Origin: Sophora flavescens
Taxonomy: Eukaryota > Streptophyta > Magnoliopsida > Fabales > Fabaceae
DNA length: 64,000 nt
Direction: 5' to 3'
NCBI GenBank assembly: GCA_030762895.1
Contig: CM061062.1
Coordinates: 233,481,879 to 233,545,878 of the forward strand
Numbering within the stretch: the first letter of the stretch is position 1; every line of letters starts with the position of its first letter. The position numbers were made by a program, and so were the translations under genes. The notes under the pieces were generated by a model. It ran no database searches. It had not been told where the DNA came from and saw nothing but the letters and a program-made list of their open reading frames with translations. Below, piece by piece: positions 54,658 to 64,000 of this stretch.

Positions 54658-55643
54658 CTATCCTTTTGTTGCCTCTTCTCAAACTTGTCATTCTTCTTTT
54701 GACTCAGGGGACACTCGGGCCTTATGTGATTCTTCTTCTTACAGTTGAAGCATGTTGGCACGTAAGTGGTTCCTTCTCCATCAACTTTCTTTTGAGGAGT
54801 GAAGGTTTGTTGTGTTTTGCCTTTGTTCCTCATAAATCTCTTAAATTTTTGGACCATTAGACTCATGTTCTCATTTCCTTCACCAAGCTCATCAAGTTCA
54901 TCAAAGTCACTATCTCCCTCATTTGTTTCACTTATACTTGCCATTAGAGCAAGCCCTTTCTTTTTCCTGTCACTTTCCTCACTTTCAATGAGGCGGTTCA
55001 ACTCAAGTTCATGTTCCTACAATTTACCAAACAGAGTAGTCAAAGACATAGTAGATAAATCTCTTGATTCAGATTTAGCAGTTACTTTTGCTTGACAACT
55101 TCTATTTATGCATCTAAGAACTTTGTTAATTAAATCTTGGTTTGAAAACATTTTCCCAAGAGCCCTAAGATGATTAATTATATGAGTGAAACGTTTTTAC
55201 ATATCTTGTATGCTTTCACCCTGTTTCATCCTAAATAGCTCATATTCATAGGTTAATGTGTTCATCCTAGCCCTTTTGACCTCAGTAGTACCTTCATGGG
55301 TCAATTGAAGGGTGTCCCACATTTCTTTCGCGGTCCTGCAATTTGAGACCCTATAGAACACATTGTAGCTTAAAGCTGAGGTGATGATGTTCCTAGCTTT
55401 CAAATTGTATTGGACCTTTTTCTTTTCCTTGTTGGTCCAAAGGGTTTTTGGTTTATCCACCGAAGCACCATTGCCTTCGTGCTTGGGGACAAATGGAACA
55501 TTTTCCACAGCATCTCAAATATCTATATCAGAGGCTTCCAAAAAGACTTGCATTCTTTCTTTATAATAACCATACCCTTCACCTTCGAATGATGAGGGTC
55601 TGTTTACGGAAGTACCCTCATTACGAAAACTGTTTGAAGTCAT
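54658..55643 (-). pseudogene. gag: Sire5 gag
   Basis: Begins at the Met at 55643 (MTSNSFRNEGTSVNRPSSFEG), about 45 bp after the PBS. The N-terminal gag follows: YYKERMQVFLEASDIDI, a TGA near 55515, VPFVPKHEGN, then WTNKEKKKVQYNLKARNIITSALS, TAKEMWDTLQLTHEGT and KRARMNTLTYEYELFRMKQGESIQDM. Another stop lies near 55197. The second half has LNRLIESEESDRKKKGLALMA, an acidic stretch, FKRFMRNKGK and a CCHC knuckle CFNCKKKNHIRPEC. It is then cut by Ath1 and resumes at 47611. Apart from point stops it is fairly complete. Confidence 0.88.
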
Positions 55644-55686
55644 CTTTCCTCTTGAGATGGTTTCTTCCTTTATATGTATGAGTTAA

Positions 55687-55698
55687 GCTCCGATACCA
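55687..55698 (-). promoter_or_regulatory. Sire5 primer-binding site
   Basis: Antisense of tggtatcggagc, two bases from the LTR end (initiator tRNA-Met type with one change). Confidence 0.82.
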
Positions 55699-55700
55699 CT

Positions 55701-56243
55701 TGTTGACAAGTGACTCCAAACACAAGCGGGGGGTGAATTGTGTTTTTCAAAAACTTTGGACAAATAAAAACTTTTGACAAATAAAAACTTTCCTTTTAGT
55801 ATATTCAGAAAAGAACTGTTTGTAAAACGTGTGCAAATAAAAATCGTTTTAAGGTGGTAAAGCGGAAGTAAAAGAATAGGGTTTTAGAAGATGAACACAA
55901 GCAAAATATCCTGGTTCGGCCACAAACTACCCACGTGGCGTACGTCCAGTCCCCAAGGCAATACGACTAAGGGGTTCCAATAAACTCTAGCTTTTAACTG
56001 GATCAACTAGAACCTTTACAAAACAGAGAGCCCTTAACACAAATCTCATGACGTACCATCCCTTGTACAAGAGCCTCAAAAGTGTTTGTCACACTCAAAA
56101 AATTCAGAAACAAGTTTACAATCAGAAAGCACTCACAAGTGCAAATAATAAAACAAATTGAAGCACTACAACAACACCTATACGCTGTGTATGTCTCTCA
56201 AGGTTTTTGTTATGCAAGTGTAAGAGAAATGAGAGTGATATAG
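55701..56243 (-). repeat. SIRE family B LTR fragment (5' LTR of Sire5)
   Basis: In antisense, TGTTGACAAGTGACTCC is the family B LTR 3' end. It matches 30945-31495 down to gagtgatataga, where Cop1 begins. The U3 part with the AATCGATT array is missing. Confidence 0.87.
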
Positions 56244-56244
56244 A

Positions 56245-56301
56245 TGTTGGTGTAAGCCCTAGAGGCCAGTGTATTTCTTAGAATTACATTTGTATCTTGC
56301 C

Positions 56302-56351
<50 letters not shown>

Positions 56352-57681
56352 ATGAGGCATTCCAGTTTATTGTGTTACTTGTTTAAACATAATAAAGTCC
56401 TCAGAATAGATATTTCATTTTAATAGAATATCAAGTACATGACTTGATCGTGAGACACTATTGAATAATGAAATCCTATGCTTAAATATCCGTAGTCAAG
56501 TATTTTATTAATAAGGACAATAATAATACATTGAGACTATTATGTGTGCAGATTGATGACCATATCTCACAGGTCATGGATATGAGATATCGAGTCGCCA
56601 CATAGGTACACATTAGAGTAATGATGTACTGGATTGACCCACCATGAGAACACTACATGCAGTGTTATGTGAGTGTCATAAGTAGTTCTCAAAGTGACAA
56701 TGGTGTATGCAATCCTTTGACCTGAAATCGCTATGATCCCTACATGAGGAGTCGTGTGCTTTAATATCATCAAACATCATCTGTAATAGGATGATTATAA
56801 AGACGGTAATTGGGTATACCACGAGCCATGCAGAGGGATGTGAGTGACCTAGATGGAATTTGTCCCTCCTACATAATAGGAGTAATATCTGTGGGCCCCC
56901 TAATAGAATGAGACTGTAAAATGCATGGCCGTGCTGAAATGAGTCAATATGAGATATTGACCTCATTTGTTGTTAAGTCTACTCGGGTATCAGGGAATAT
57001 GATATTGAACCATACAAGGGTGACACATTCTATGTCTTGTGTTCAATATAGATATATGGACAAAGGGATAATAATGCACATGAATATTTGTCACAGAAAT
57101 GTTTCGTCAAATCACTGACTTTCTCACTACTTAGGTGGCAGTGATGTATTGCTAGATACCGTTCACTGTTTGTAATATTAAATGGGATTTAATATTACTA
57201 CTAACGTTTTGGGAACCTATAGGGTCACACACATAAGAGCGGATCAAAAGAAGCATTAAAAGGAGAGTTGGACTCTTCTATTGGGCCTAGCGCATAGCAC
57301 ATAGGGCTTAGGTCAAACGCTGCTCACTAACTCACTTAAGGAGGTGCTACTATAAGTAGACCACTTAAGCTATTGTGCCTACACGGTTTTTACCCTAGCC
57401 GCACATAGAGAGTGACAGTGAGCAGCAGGTCTCGATTTTCGAAGCTAGCACTGTGAGGCAGAGACGCTTCGGGTTCGTGACGTTGGACGTTCACGGGATC
57501 TGCTCGTGTGGATACCTTAGAGACATCGTTCATGCGGTGTTCGTGATAGACGATTTCAATCAATTGTCATCGCTTCAAGAGGTAAATCTTCTAACCATGA
57601 ATCATGACCATTCGCAAGGATCCTTCGATGGGAATTTTTTTTTCCGCTGCGTTATTTTGTTTTATACGCCAATTCCCAACA
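56245..57681 (+). repeat. Cop1 5' LTR
   Basis: TGTTGGTGTAAGCCC to CCAATTCCCAACA, 1437 bp, followed by g and the PBS. A TATA-like ctataagta is at about 57350-57358. An AT dinucleotide run is at 56303-56348. Confidence 0.88.
56303..56348 (+). repeat. (TA)n microsatellite in Cop1 LTR
   Basis: About 23 uninterrupted TA/AT repeats. Confidence 0.95.
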
Positions 57682-57682
57682 G

Positions 57683-57694
57683 TGGTATCAGAGC
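57683..57694 (+). promoter_or_regulatory. Cop1 primer-binding site
   Basis: tggtatcagagc, complementary to the initiator tRNA-Met 3' end, one base after the LTR. Confidence 0.9.
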
Positions 57695-60496
57695 CGCTTG
57701 CGAAACCATGATTCTGTTACGTGGTTTACCTGTTATGTATGATAACATGTTAATAATGTGAATCGTTTTTCTGAAAAATTGTTTTCTGAAAATGGTTTGC
57801 ATCCGCTTTTGCGAAACCTTGTTTATGTAATTTTCGTATGTATATGATATATGCGTCTATAGCATATTGATGTATATATATGCGATATGTACATTGGTTC
57901 TGGAATCCTTATTATGTTCTGCGATGGCGTCAAGTGTTGATGTTAAACATGATCGGTTTCAGTTCTCTGTTTGCGGCGTTAAAGGGTGTCAGACATAAAA
58001 AGTTCATGTTCTTGCGGCTGAGGTTCCAAGGGTTGAAACCCTAGCCGCCGTTCCTTGCAGCGTGAAATGTTCACGGGCCTTGCGGTTTTAGGGTTGAGAG
58101 GTTGAAGCCCTAGCCGCTAAGGAAGTGGGAACCCCGTGCTACCTCTGCGTAGTGTGTCATTTCGAAATTCAATTTTTGAAATCTTTTATGTCACCATTTA
58201 ATAATAACATCAATTACAATAAATGTGATTTATAGTAACATCAATTACAATAAATGTGATTTATTATATAGATGTTATGTTTTCAAAATTCAGATTTTGA
58301 AATCTCTAATTAATAAATAATAATAATAATAATAATTGTGTATTATTATTGGTTGTTACTATTTATTTGTTAATGTATGGTGAATGGTTATGGCCTTAGT
58401 CCTTTAATCTTTTGGTTTATATTTTGAAATACGGCCTGCGTGTCGTGCCTTTCTCTTATAGTCCATATGTATATTTGATTGCGCTGTCGGCACGCGCCAA
58501 AAAGAACGAGCGTTTACAAAATAATGTAGATAGGGAAGCGACAACTCGAGTATCGTCTCACAAGGACTCTTAGGTTGCTATTATTAACAGAAAATCAGTT
58601 TTGGGGGGTTTGGGTTGAATGCAAATAAGAAACAAAACAGAAAACAGAGCAGTTTAAGAGATTAACAAATAAACTAAAGACGATCAACCCACTGTTCTCG
58701 GTTTCCCACTATCATTGGTTGATATAATCCCAAGCCCTAAGCAGATTCTAATCCCCTCTCGGTTGTAGCAACAATTAACAACGAAATCACTACTACGGAT
58801 ATATGTTCCTATTCCCGAAATAACAAACGGGGTTAAGCCCTCATGAACTAACGAACATGAATGAACACATGCGAAATAACAAACGCGATTAAGTATAGAA
58901 ACATAACATCACCGAAATGAATCAACACAATACTATACACTCCTTAAATAACAAACAGAAATGTATAATACGGTATCAAAATGGGAAAAGCAAATAAAAT
59001 ATGAATTACAAAACCTCAAGTGTGGTAATGGAAACCAATCACAGTAGATTAATCCTAGGAGACTAGCTCTCCATTACAAAGGCAAACAATAAACTAAAGA
59101 GAAAACAAAAGACTAACTACTGACTAAAAACTAGCTAGCTCTCCAGTTCTGCCTAAAACAGACTTATATACAGTTTCTGGAATCAGAGGACTCGCGAGGC
59201 GAACACTGTCTCGCGAGGCGAATAATACGAACAGTTTGCAACGTTTGGTCTTCTCTCTAGGCGAAGCACAGCTCGCGTGGCGAGGAATGGAAAAGTCATG
59301 CCTTCTGGTCTTCAGTCTCGCGAGGCGAGTAAGGTGTTCGCGGGGCGACACAGAAAGGTTGGCAATTACTGGCACAGTCACGCTTCAGGTTCGCGAGGCG
59401 AATGCTCTTCTCGCGGGGTGAAAGCTCCAGATTTATTTCTTTTTATTAACCTGAAAACAGAAAATAGCATAAGTGCTTTATTTAACTCTAAATCAGCTAA
59501 ATTAACCTAAAAATACTTTAAGGACTCAAAATTCTACTTAAAGACAATCAAGTCTAATTTGGGTGAAAATGATATAAAATTAGCACAAAACCACGGTCAT
59601 ACTAGCCATAAAACTAGATGAGCCAGCGGCTGATCAATATTCTTTTCTCATCTCACTCCCCTCATATGTAAAATGAGGTTTCTGTTTATGTAATGTAATG
59701 ATGGAGACAAGAAGACGTTATCCTGTGGGAGATCATGCTTGGAGAAGCCTGGACGCTCCTAGGTTTCAGTTTAGATTCTCTCATTGGCTTGGGAGATTCA
59801 ATGCGTTAGGGGCCATAACCATATCACATTTATTTTCCTTATATGTGTATGAGATGCATGTATGTATATAATATGTTAAAAGGGGTTTAACTAATATATG
59901 TATGAGATGCATATATGTAAATAGTAAGTTAAAGAGTTTAACAAATGATGAGATCAAATTTTAATCAAATCCCTTAAAAGGAAATATTAAGTCACATTTA
60001 AAGGCCTTCCAATGCATGGCACTCATCAATACTATGATCGATTAAGTGTGGGTCCGCCAAAGCGGGGTACCTTTATCTATACTAGTAAGACGCGATGGGA
60101 CAAATGTAATGTTCAACTGCTATCCATTGGGTCTGACTTAACTAAGACAACTTCAATAGGATTGAAAGGCTTAGAGGCTTAAAAGTTGGGCTTTAGTCCA
60201 TGTGATGGATTAGAATAAGAGTTATTCACCCAACTGTCCAAGAGTTGCATGAGATGCAATCAGAAAGTGTTTCCTACCTATATAACCGAATTTTGAGTGA
60301 TCAGCCAAAGCTGACTTAAAGCTAGGTGAAATATGGATCTTGGCCCACTAGAAAATCTTCCAACAGGATTTTCCGAATCAATGATGAGGGTCAGTGTTTT
60401 GAGTAAAATAGTGGGAGGCGTATTTAATTAAATACCTTATTAAATAACTTCATGGCATGATACTTATATTTTGCATATTTATCTCTGTAGATTACC
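57695..60496 (+). other. Cop1 untranslated leader, interrupted
   Basis: No gene. Excluding the solo LTR at 58476-59636 it is about 1.64 kb, long for a copia leader. It holds a 29-bp direct repeat near 58206-58264 (agtaacatcaattacaataaa units) and short AT-rich repeats (taata runs near 58310). Confidence 0.7.
58476..59636 (-). mobile_element. Solo LTR, Athila-type family G (second copy)
   Basis: Left end TGATTGCGCTGTCGG, right end GGCTGATCA, perfect atatt duplication (58471-58475 and 59637-59641). Same layout as 26773-27969. The GC-rich word array lies at about 59188-59430. The tcacgg module of the palindrome copy is not recognisable here. Confidence 0.9.
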
Positions 60497-61408
60497 ATGG
60501 CAAGTAACCTGTCATTGCGATCCATCCTTGAGAAGGACAAACTATCCGGAACAAATTTTCTGGACTGGTACAGAAACTTGAGGATTGTCCTTAAACATGA
60601 GAAAAAGTTGTATGTTCTTGAGGAGCCTATTCCTGAGGAGCCACCGGCTTCAAGTGCTCCTAGGGCTGACAAGGATGCTTATAAAAAGCATCAGGACGAC
60701 GCCTTAGACGTCGGCTGTCTTATGCTTGCTACCATGACCTCTGAGCTGCAAAAGTAACATGAGACCACGGAGGCGTACGATATGATCGTGCACCTCAAGC
60801 TGCTCTACCAAGAGCAAGCAAGGCATGAGCGGTTCGAAGTTTCCAGAGCCCTTTTCCGGTGTAAATTGGCAGAAGGAAGCCCTGTGAGTCCTCATGTACT
60901 CCAGATGATCGGGTACATTGAGAATCTCGAGAGACTGGGATTTCCTTTAGGCCAAGAGTTGGCCACCGACTTAGTTCTGCAATCGTTTCCTGAGAGCTAT
61001 AGTCAGTTTGTCATGAACTATAATATGAATGATCTTGACAAACCTTTGCCAGAATTGTTGAGCATGTTGAGAACTACTGAACAAAATATTAACAAAGGAA
61101 AGGGGAAGGCCATTTTGATGGTCCAGACTGGAAATAGCAAGAAGCAGCCCAAGAAGCCCACGCACAAACAAAAGGGCAAGGGCAAGGGCAAGGTCATCAA
61201 CAAGATCAAGCCCAGTGCTTCTGGCTTGAAGCCTGTGGGTGGTGTGGCTAAGGAAGGCAATTGCTTCCATTGTGGTCAGACCAGACATTGGAAGAGGAAC
61301 TGCCCAAAATACCTGGAAGAAATCAAGAAGAAGAAGGGAAGTGAGACTTCCACTTCAGGTGTGTTTGTTATAGAAGTCAATTTATCTACTTCGCATCATG
61401 GGTATTAG
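60497..61408 (+). pseudogene. gag: Cop1 gag
   Basis: Starts MASNLSLRSILEKDKLSGTNFLDWYRNLRIVL, the N-terminal gag block of this copia group. An in-frame TAA at 60755-60757 (after SELQK) interrupts it, and the same frame continues with HETTEAYDMIVHLKLLYQEQARHERFEVSRAL, LQMIGYIENLERLGF, DLVLQSFPESYSQFVMNYNMNDLDKPLPELLSML. A very basic KGKGKGKV stretch and a CCHC knuckle CFHCGQTRHWKRNC (about 61263-61304) follow. A frameshift near 61370-61388 separates it from protease. Removing only the one nonsense site would leave a long gag, so decay is light. Confidence 0.88.
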
Positions 61409-62720
61409 ATACTGGATGTGGTTCTCACATTTGTACAAATGTGCAGGATCTAAACAGGAGTAGACCTTTGGCAAAGGGCGAAGTCGACCTACGAGTTGGA
61501 AATGGAGCAAAGGTTGCTGCTTTAGCTGTAGGGACTTATGTATTGACTTTGCCCACTGGGCTTACTATTCAGTTAGAGAACTGTTATTTTGTGCCTGTAA
61601 TTAGCAGGAATATCATTTCCGTTTCTTGTTTGGACAAGATTGGTTTTTCTTTTATAATAAAGAACAAAAATTGTTCTATTTATTTGGATGATATTTTCTA
61701 TGCTAGTGCACACATGAGTAATGGGATTTATGTCCTTGATCTTGAAATGCCCATCTATAACATAAATACTAAGAGGTTCAAACCAAATGAGTTGAACCCG
61801 TCTTATATTTGGCATTGTCGTTTCGGCCATATAAATGAGAAGCGCATTTCGAAGCTCCATAAAGATGGACTCTTGGACTCATTTGATTATGAATCATACG
61901 AGATATGTGAGTCTTGTTTATTGGGAAAGATGACTAAAGCTCCATTCACCGGAAAAGGTGAAAGAGCTAACGATCTTTTGGGTCTTATACATAGCGATGT
62001 ATGAGGACCCCTAAACACATTAGCTAGAGGTGGTTTTCAGTACTTCATCACATTCACTGATGATTTCAGTAGATATGGATTTGTGTTTCTTATGAAACAT
62101 AAATCGGAATCCTTTGAAAAGTTCAAGGAATTCAAAAATGAGGTACAAAACCAACTTGGTAAAAATATTAAAACTCTTCAATCAGATCGAGGTGGTGAAT
62201 ATTTGAGCCTAGAGTTTGATGATCATCTGAGAAAGTGTGGAATTTTATCTCAACTCACTCCACCTGGAACACCACAATGGAATGGTGTTTCTGAGAGGAG
62301 AAATCGAACCTTGTTGGACATGGTTCGGTCTATGATGAGTCATGCAAACCTTCCAAACTCTTTCTGGGGACATGCTCTATTAGCAACAGCTTTTACACTT
62401 AACCGTGTTCCATCCAAAGCGGTAGAAAAGACACCCTATGAGATATGGACTGGTGGACGACCCAACATGTCTTTTATGAAGATTTGGGGTTGTGAAGCAT
62501 ATGTAAAACGTCAAGTTTCTAATAAGCTTGATCCCAAATCTGATAAATGCTTCTTTGTGGGGTTTCTAATAAGTTTCTATAATCCTTCCGAAGGCAAAGT
62601 GTTTGTCGCACGGACTGGTGTATTCCTAGAAAAGGAGTTTATCTCCATAGGAACCAGTGGGAGGAAGATAGAACTTGAAGAAATTCAAGAATCACAGAGT
62701 AGTGACCTACCATTGGTGGA
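61389..62720 (+). pseudogene. pol: Cop1 protease and integrase
   Basis: The frame opens at about 61389: WVLDTGCGSHICTNV carries the protease DTG active site, then VGNGAKVAALAVGTYVLTLPTG, SVSCLDKIGFSF. GAG-pre-integrase has IWHCRFGHINEKRISKLHKDGLL then CESCLLGKMTK. The integrase core follows: HSDV, a TGA at about 62002 where Cys is usual, GPLNTLARGG, then FTDDFSRYGFVFLM (Asp), LQSDRGGEYLS, GTPQWNGVSERRNRTLLDMV (Glu; usual QQNGVSER reads QWNGVSER), NRVPSKAVEKTPYEIW and FVGFLI. One nonsense codon apart, the integrase is complete with D,D,E residues. Confidence 0.9.
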
Positions 62721-63872
62721 ACAGGAGCAACCTTCACAAAATGTTGTGGAGGAACAACCTGCTCCAGTAGCACAAGACCAGCGTAGGTCTAACAGGATAC
62801 GTCACCAGCCTGAGAGATATGGATTTCTCATGACTCCACAAGGTGATGTATTGCTCATGGATCAAGATGAGCCTGTGACTTACCAGGAGGCCATCACTGG
62901 CCCAGAATCTAAAAAGTGGCTTGAGGCCATGAAATCTGAGATAGATTCCATGTACACCAACCAGGTATGGACCTTGGTAGAGCCACCTGAAGGGGTAAAA
63001 CCCCTAGGGTGCAAGTGGGTTTTCAAAAAGAAAACTGACATGGATGGTAAGGTACACACCTTTAAGGCGCGATTGGTCGCTAAGGGTTTCAAGCAAATTC
63101 ATGGTGTCGACTATGATGAGACCTTTTCGCCTGTTGCGATGCTTAAATCCGTCCGGATCTTACTTGCTATCGCTGCATACCATGATTATGAGATATGGCA
63201 GATGGATGTCAAAACTGCTTTCCTTAATGGAAAGCTTCTTGAGGATGTGTACATGACACAACCTGAAGGCTTTAACATTTCATAGGATGCCGGAAAGGTA
63301 TGCAAATTGAAGCGATCAATCTATGGATTGAAGCAAGCTTCCAGAAGTTGGAACCTTCATTTTGATGATCTTTGTAAAGACGATGCGCATTCATCAAAAA
63401 TGAAGATGAACCTTGTGTCTACAAGAAGGTTAGTGGGAGCATTGTTGTTTTTCTGGTGTTATATGTAGATGACATATTACTCATTGGAAATGACATCCCT
63501 ACACTACAAAATGTAAAGACATGGTTAGGGAATTGCTTCTCTATGAAAGATTTGGGTGAAGCTACCTATGTATTGGGAATCAGGATCTATAGGGATAGAT
63601 CGCTGAAATTGCTTGGCCTAAGTCAGAGTACATACATAGACAAAGTGTTGAGACGCTTTAACATGCATGAATCCAAGAAAGGATTCTTGCCTATGTCACA
63701 TGGTATATGCCTATCAAAGGCACAATCCCCTTCCACTCAAGAAGAAAGGGATCGCATGAGTAAGATTCCATATGCATCCGCAATTGGATCTATCATGTAT
63801 GCCATGTTATGTACTCGACCAGATGTATCGTATGCTTTAAGCATAACGAAGGTGTACGATCCGATCCGGTGA
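62721..63872 (+). pseudogene. pol: Cop1 reverse transcriptase
   Basis: This follows integrase in frame: SNRIRHQPERYGF, then RT from EPVTYQEAITGPESKKWLEAMKSEIDSM, LVEPPEGVKPLGCKWVFKKK, KARLVAKGFKQIHGVDYDETFSPVAMLKSVRILLAIA, IWQMDVKTAFLNGKLLEDVYMTQPEGF. A TAG stands at about 63283, then CKLKRSIYGLKQASRSW. A frameshift follows near 63370, and the catalytic LYVDDILLIGND at about 63459 is in a further frame, with MKDLGEATYVLGIRIYRDRS and KIPYASAIGSIMYAMLCTRPDVSYAL. The frame breaks again near 63870. The motifs are well preserved and the lesions few. Confidence 0.9.
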
Positions 63873-64000
63873 AAGTCAGCAGTCTGTTTGTCAAGAACAT
63901 CCTTAAGTACTTGATAAGAACTAAGGATTCGTTCTTGGTATATGGAAGCGAGGAAGAGCTTGCTGTAAAAGGTTGCACCGATGCTAGCTTCCAAACCGAT
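63873..64000 (+). pseudogene. pol: Cop1 RNase H start, cut by window edge
   Basis: After a frame change near 63865, VKNILKYLIRTKDSFLVYG and LAVKGCTDASFQTD continue copia RNase H homology (Asp in TDASF) to the last base. Confidence 0.78.

Larger units (their letters stand above)
44090..56243 (-). mobile_element. Sire5: SIRE element with unlike LTRs and gag-RT fusion
   Basis: Read leftward: family B LTR end (56243-55701), PBS, gag (55643 down to 54658, then 47611-47470), then directly RT second half and RNase H (to 46342), 3' untranslated part, and a family A LTR (45731-44090). Protease, integrase and the first half of RT are absent. It is interrupted by Ath1 at 47612-54652. Confidence 0.82.
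56245..64000 (+). mobile_element. Cop1: Ty1-copia element, 5' LTR to RNase H, runs off window
   Basis: LTR 56245-57681, PBS 57683-57694, a long leader with a solo Athila LTR inside (58476-59636), gag from 60497, then protease, integrase, RT and RNase H to the window edge. The motifs differ from the SIRE elements (LDTGCGSHIC, MASNLSLRSILEKDKL), so it is another copia lineage, not firmly assigned. It inserted into the Sire5 5' LTR. Confidence 0.92.

Noticed and set aside
57453..57761. Open frame of 102 codons across the Cop1 LTR end and PBS
   Set aside because: It crosses the LTR boundary and PBS, where no protein is expected, and shows no motif.

Overview
The window is nuclear DNA from a flowering plant, almost certainly a eudicot and possibly a legume (inferred from the mix of SIRE/Maximus-type copia with env-like ORF, Tekay/Del-type chromoviruses, Athila-type gypsy and Cassandra TRIMs). 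I see no host gene. Nearly everything is LTR-retrotransposon sequence, inserted element into element up to about five levels deep, and every coding region is fragmentary or carries stops and frameshifts.

Layout. 1-4069: SIRE copia pol (Sire1, +) split by a 2.16-kb near-perfect palindrome (943-3098) made of two inverted Athila LTR pieces. 4070-6240: Tekay-type LTR fragment. 6241-6713: SIRE LTR fragment. 6714-7860: AT-rich DNA with no recognised element. 7889-8315: SIRE reverse-transcriptase fragment (-). 8486-15395: decayed Tekay gag-pol-3' LTR (Tek1, +), split by a solo SIRE LTR (8917-10603). 15438-15915: 5'-truncated Cassandra. 15916-20628: SIRE remnant (Sire2, -) consisting of LTR, env-like gene and LTR piece. 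20629-31495: SIRE gag-pol and 3' LTR (Sire3, +), interrupted by a 4.1-kb solo Tekay-like LTR, a solo Athila LTR and a Cassandra. 31496-34136: env-like 3' end plus 3' LTR of another SIRE (Sire4, +). 34137-35510: gypsy RT/RNase H (Gyp5, +), interrupted by Tek2 (35511-43399, -), a Tekay element with one full LTR, degraded gag-pol and a clipped 5' LTR. 43400-44089: SIRE LTR piece. 44090-56243: SIRE element (Sire5, -) with unlike LTRs and gag fused to RT, interrupted by Ath1 (47612-54652, +), an Athila-type element with two LTRs, a 5-bp target duplication and only gag-protease. 56245-64000: copia element (Cop1, +) with 5' LTR, PBS, gag and pol running off the window, with another solo Athila LTR in its leader.

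Sequence-supported insertions with 5-bp target duplications: palindrome (atgac/acgac), 8917-10603 (cggac/tggac), 22588-26686 (attcc), 26773-27969 (caact), 28875-29923 (tttgt), 47612-54652 (ctttt), 58476-59636 (atatt).

The most unusual features are (1) the palindromic Athila LTR insertion, which looks like an integrated self-primed reverse-transcription product; (2) arrays of short palindromes or repeated words, often in pairs, in the U3 part of several unrelated LTR families, one palindromic module being shared between two different Athila LTR families and also present in an element's internal DNA; and (3) a SIRE chimera with mismatched LTRs. Lineage names rest on motif recognition by eye, not on database searches.
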